This document shows, piece by piece, positions 5,592 through 6,518 of a DNA stretch of 6,518 nt. The notes under the pieces are model-generated. The model saw nothing but the letters and a program-made list of their open reading frames with translations, did no database searches and had not been told where the DNA came from. The position numbers and the translations under genes are program-made. The first letter of the stretch is position 1. The number at the start of each line of letters is the position of its first letter. The DNA is from Clostridiaceae bacterium (GTDB lineage: Bacteria; Bacillota; Clostridia; Lutisporales; Lutisporaceae): contig JAQVFD010000126.1 in the NCBI GenBank assembly GCA_028697435.1, forward strand, positions 1 to 6,518. Reading direction: 5' to 3'.

Positions 5592-6518
5592 ATGAAGAAA
5601 GATATGTACAGCCTTTTTGATATGAATAGGGAGCAAGAAATGAAGAAAGAGAGCCCTCTTGCTCTTAGGATGAGACCGGAGGATCTTTCTGAATTTGTCG
5701 GTCAGGAAGGCATTGTTGCTCCGGGGAAATTGCTTTATCGTGCAATAAAAGCTGATAAGCTCACTTCATTGATATTATTCGGCCCCCCGGGTACAGGCAA
5801 AACTACCCTGGCAAAAATAATTGCAAATACCACAAAGTCTTACTTTGAACAGCTTAATGCAGTGACTTCCGGGGTAGGAGACATACGCAGGGTAGTGGAA
5901 GAGGCAAAGAACCGAAAGGGAATGTACAACCAGAGAACGATACTTTTCATAGATGAAATTCACCGTTTTAACAAATCACAACAGGATGCAATGCTTCCTT
6001 ATGTGGAGGATGGTACAGTCATATTAATTGGGGCTACTACAGAAAATCCATATTATGAGGTGAATGATGCGCTTATTTCAAGATCTACAATTTTCAGGCT
6101 TAATCCTCTTAAAGCAGAAGATATCAGAAAACTGGTTGAAAGATGTCTGACCGATGATAAGAAAGGGCTTGGCTCTTATAATATAGTGATTACCGAGGAG
6201 GCTATGGCTCATATAGTCAATATCGCCAACGGAGATGCCAGGTCTGCATTAAATGCAGTTGAATTGGCGGCACTTACGACGGAAAGAGGCAGTGACGGCA
6301 AGATTCTTGTGGACTTAAAGACCGCAGAGGATTGTATTCAAAAGAGAGCTGTGAACTATGAAAAAAAAGGTGAAAACCATTACGACACCATATCGGCATT
6401 TATAAAAAGCATGAGGGGCTCAGACCCTGATGCCGTGCTTCATTATCTTGCCAAAATGCTTTATGCAGGAGAGGATCCAAAGTTCATTGCAAGAAGAATA
6501 ATGATTTGCGCATCGGAA
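5592..6518 (+). CDS. rarA: Replication-associated recombination protein A (RarA/MgsA AAA+ ATPase), 3' end outside window
   Basis: RarA (also MgsA; relative of eukaryotic WRNIP1) is a cytosolic AAA+ ATPase related to clamp-loader subunits that acts at stalled replication forks. The first 309 residues are present. A short leader (1-22) precedes PLALRMRPEDLSEFVGQE, the typical family start. The AAA+ machinery is intact: Walker A GPPGTGKT (64-71), Walker B FIDEIH (119-124), sensor 1 GATTEN (Asn152), arginine finger in SRS (Arg164), and sensor 2 GDARSALN (Arg217). HYDTISAFIKSMRGSDPDA (from 263) and FIARR begin the helical oligomerisation region, which continues past the window; full-length relatives are roughly 420-440 residues. 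The ATG at 5592 has an AGAAGG site (5577-5582) 9 nt upstream. Only 35 nt separate it from the lemA terminator and no convincing promoter is visible there, so it may rely on an unrecognised promoter or on readthrough. Confidence 0.96.
   Translation, partial: MKKDMYSLFDMNREQEMKKESPLALRMRPEDLSEFVGQEGIVAPGKLLYRAIKADKLTSLILFGPPGTGKTTLAKIIANTTKSYFEQLNAVTSGVGDIRRVVEEAKNRKGMYNQRTILFIDEIHRFNKSQQDAMLPYVEDGTVILIGATTENPYYEVNDALISRSTIFRLNPLKAEDIRKLVERCLTDDKKGLGSYNIVITEEAMAHIVNIANGDARSALNAVELAALTTERGSDGKILVDLKTAEDCIQKRAVNYEKKGENHYDTISAFIKSMRGSDPDAVLHYLAKMLYAGEDPKFIARRIMICASE

Overview
The window looks like chromosomal DNA from an anaerobic, low-GC Gram-positive bacterium of the class Clostridia. The evidence is AT-leaning codon use, strong AGGAGG-type ribosome binding sites, TTG and GTG starts, and an amino-acid-fermentation (Stickland) ornithine gene cluster typical of that group. 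All genes lie on the + strand. I cannot name the species from the sequence.

Region 1 (1-2996) is the 3' end of an ornithine-degradation operon. It holds the C-terminal part of the large subunit of adenosylcobalamin/PLP-dependent D-ornithine 4,5-aminomutase (oraE), a GlmL/MutL-like ASKHA ATPase, and ornithine racemase (orr). The racemase makes D-ornithine from L-ornithine. The aminomutase turns D-ornithine into 2,4-diaminopentanoate. The ATPase is probably an accessory or maintenance factor for the B12 enzyme, but that is inferred. The genes are packed 4-8 nt apart and end at a hairpin-plus-T-tract terminator (3017-3054).

Region 2 (about 3052-5556) is a separate two-gene unit with a plausible promoter. 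It encodes a DUF2207-type membrane protein (secreted N-terminal domain, three membrane segments, cytosolic domain, Gly-rich tail) followed 25 nt later by a LemA-family membrane protein. A second terminator (5525-5556) starts directly after the lemA stop. The molecular role of the pair is not established.

Region 3 (5592-6518) is the 5' part of rarA, a housekeeping AAA+ ATPase for replication-fork maintenance. It runs off the window with its AAA+ core complete and its C-terminal oligomerisation region just beginning.

No stretch over 300 bases lacks a gene; the longest gap is about 106 nt (2997-3102). I found no RNA genes, mobile elements, CRISPR arrays, attachment sites or origins. This is mostly a well-formed ordinary region. 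Its least understood parts are the GlmL-like protein attached to the aminomutase and the DUF2207/LemA pair.
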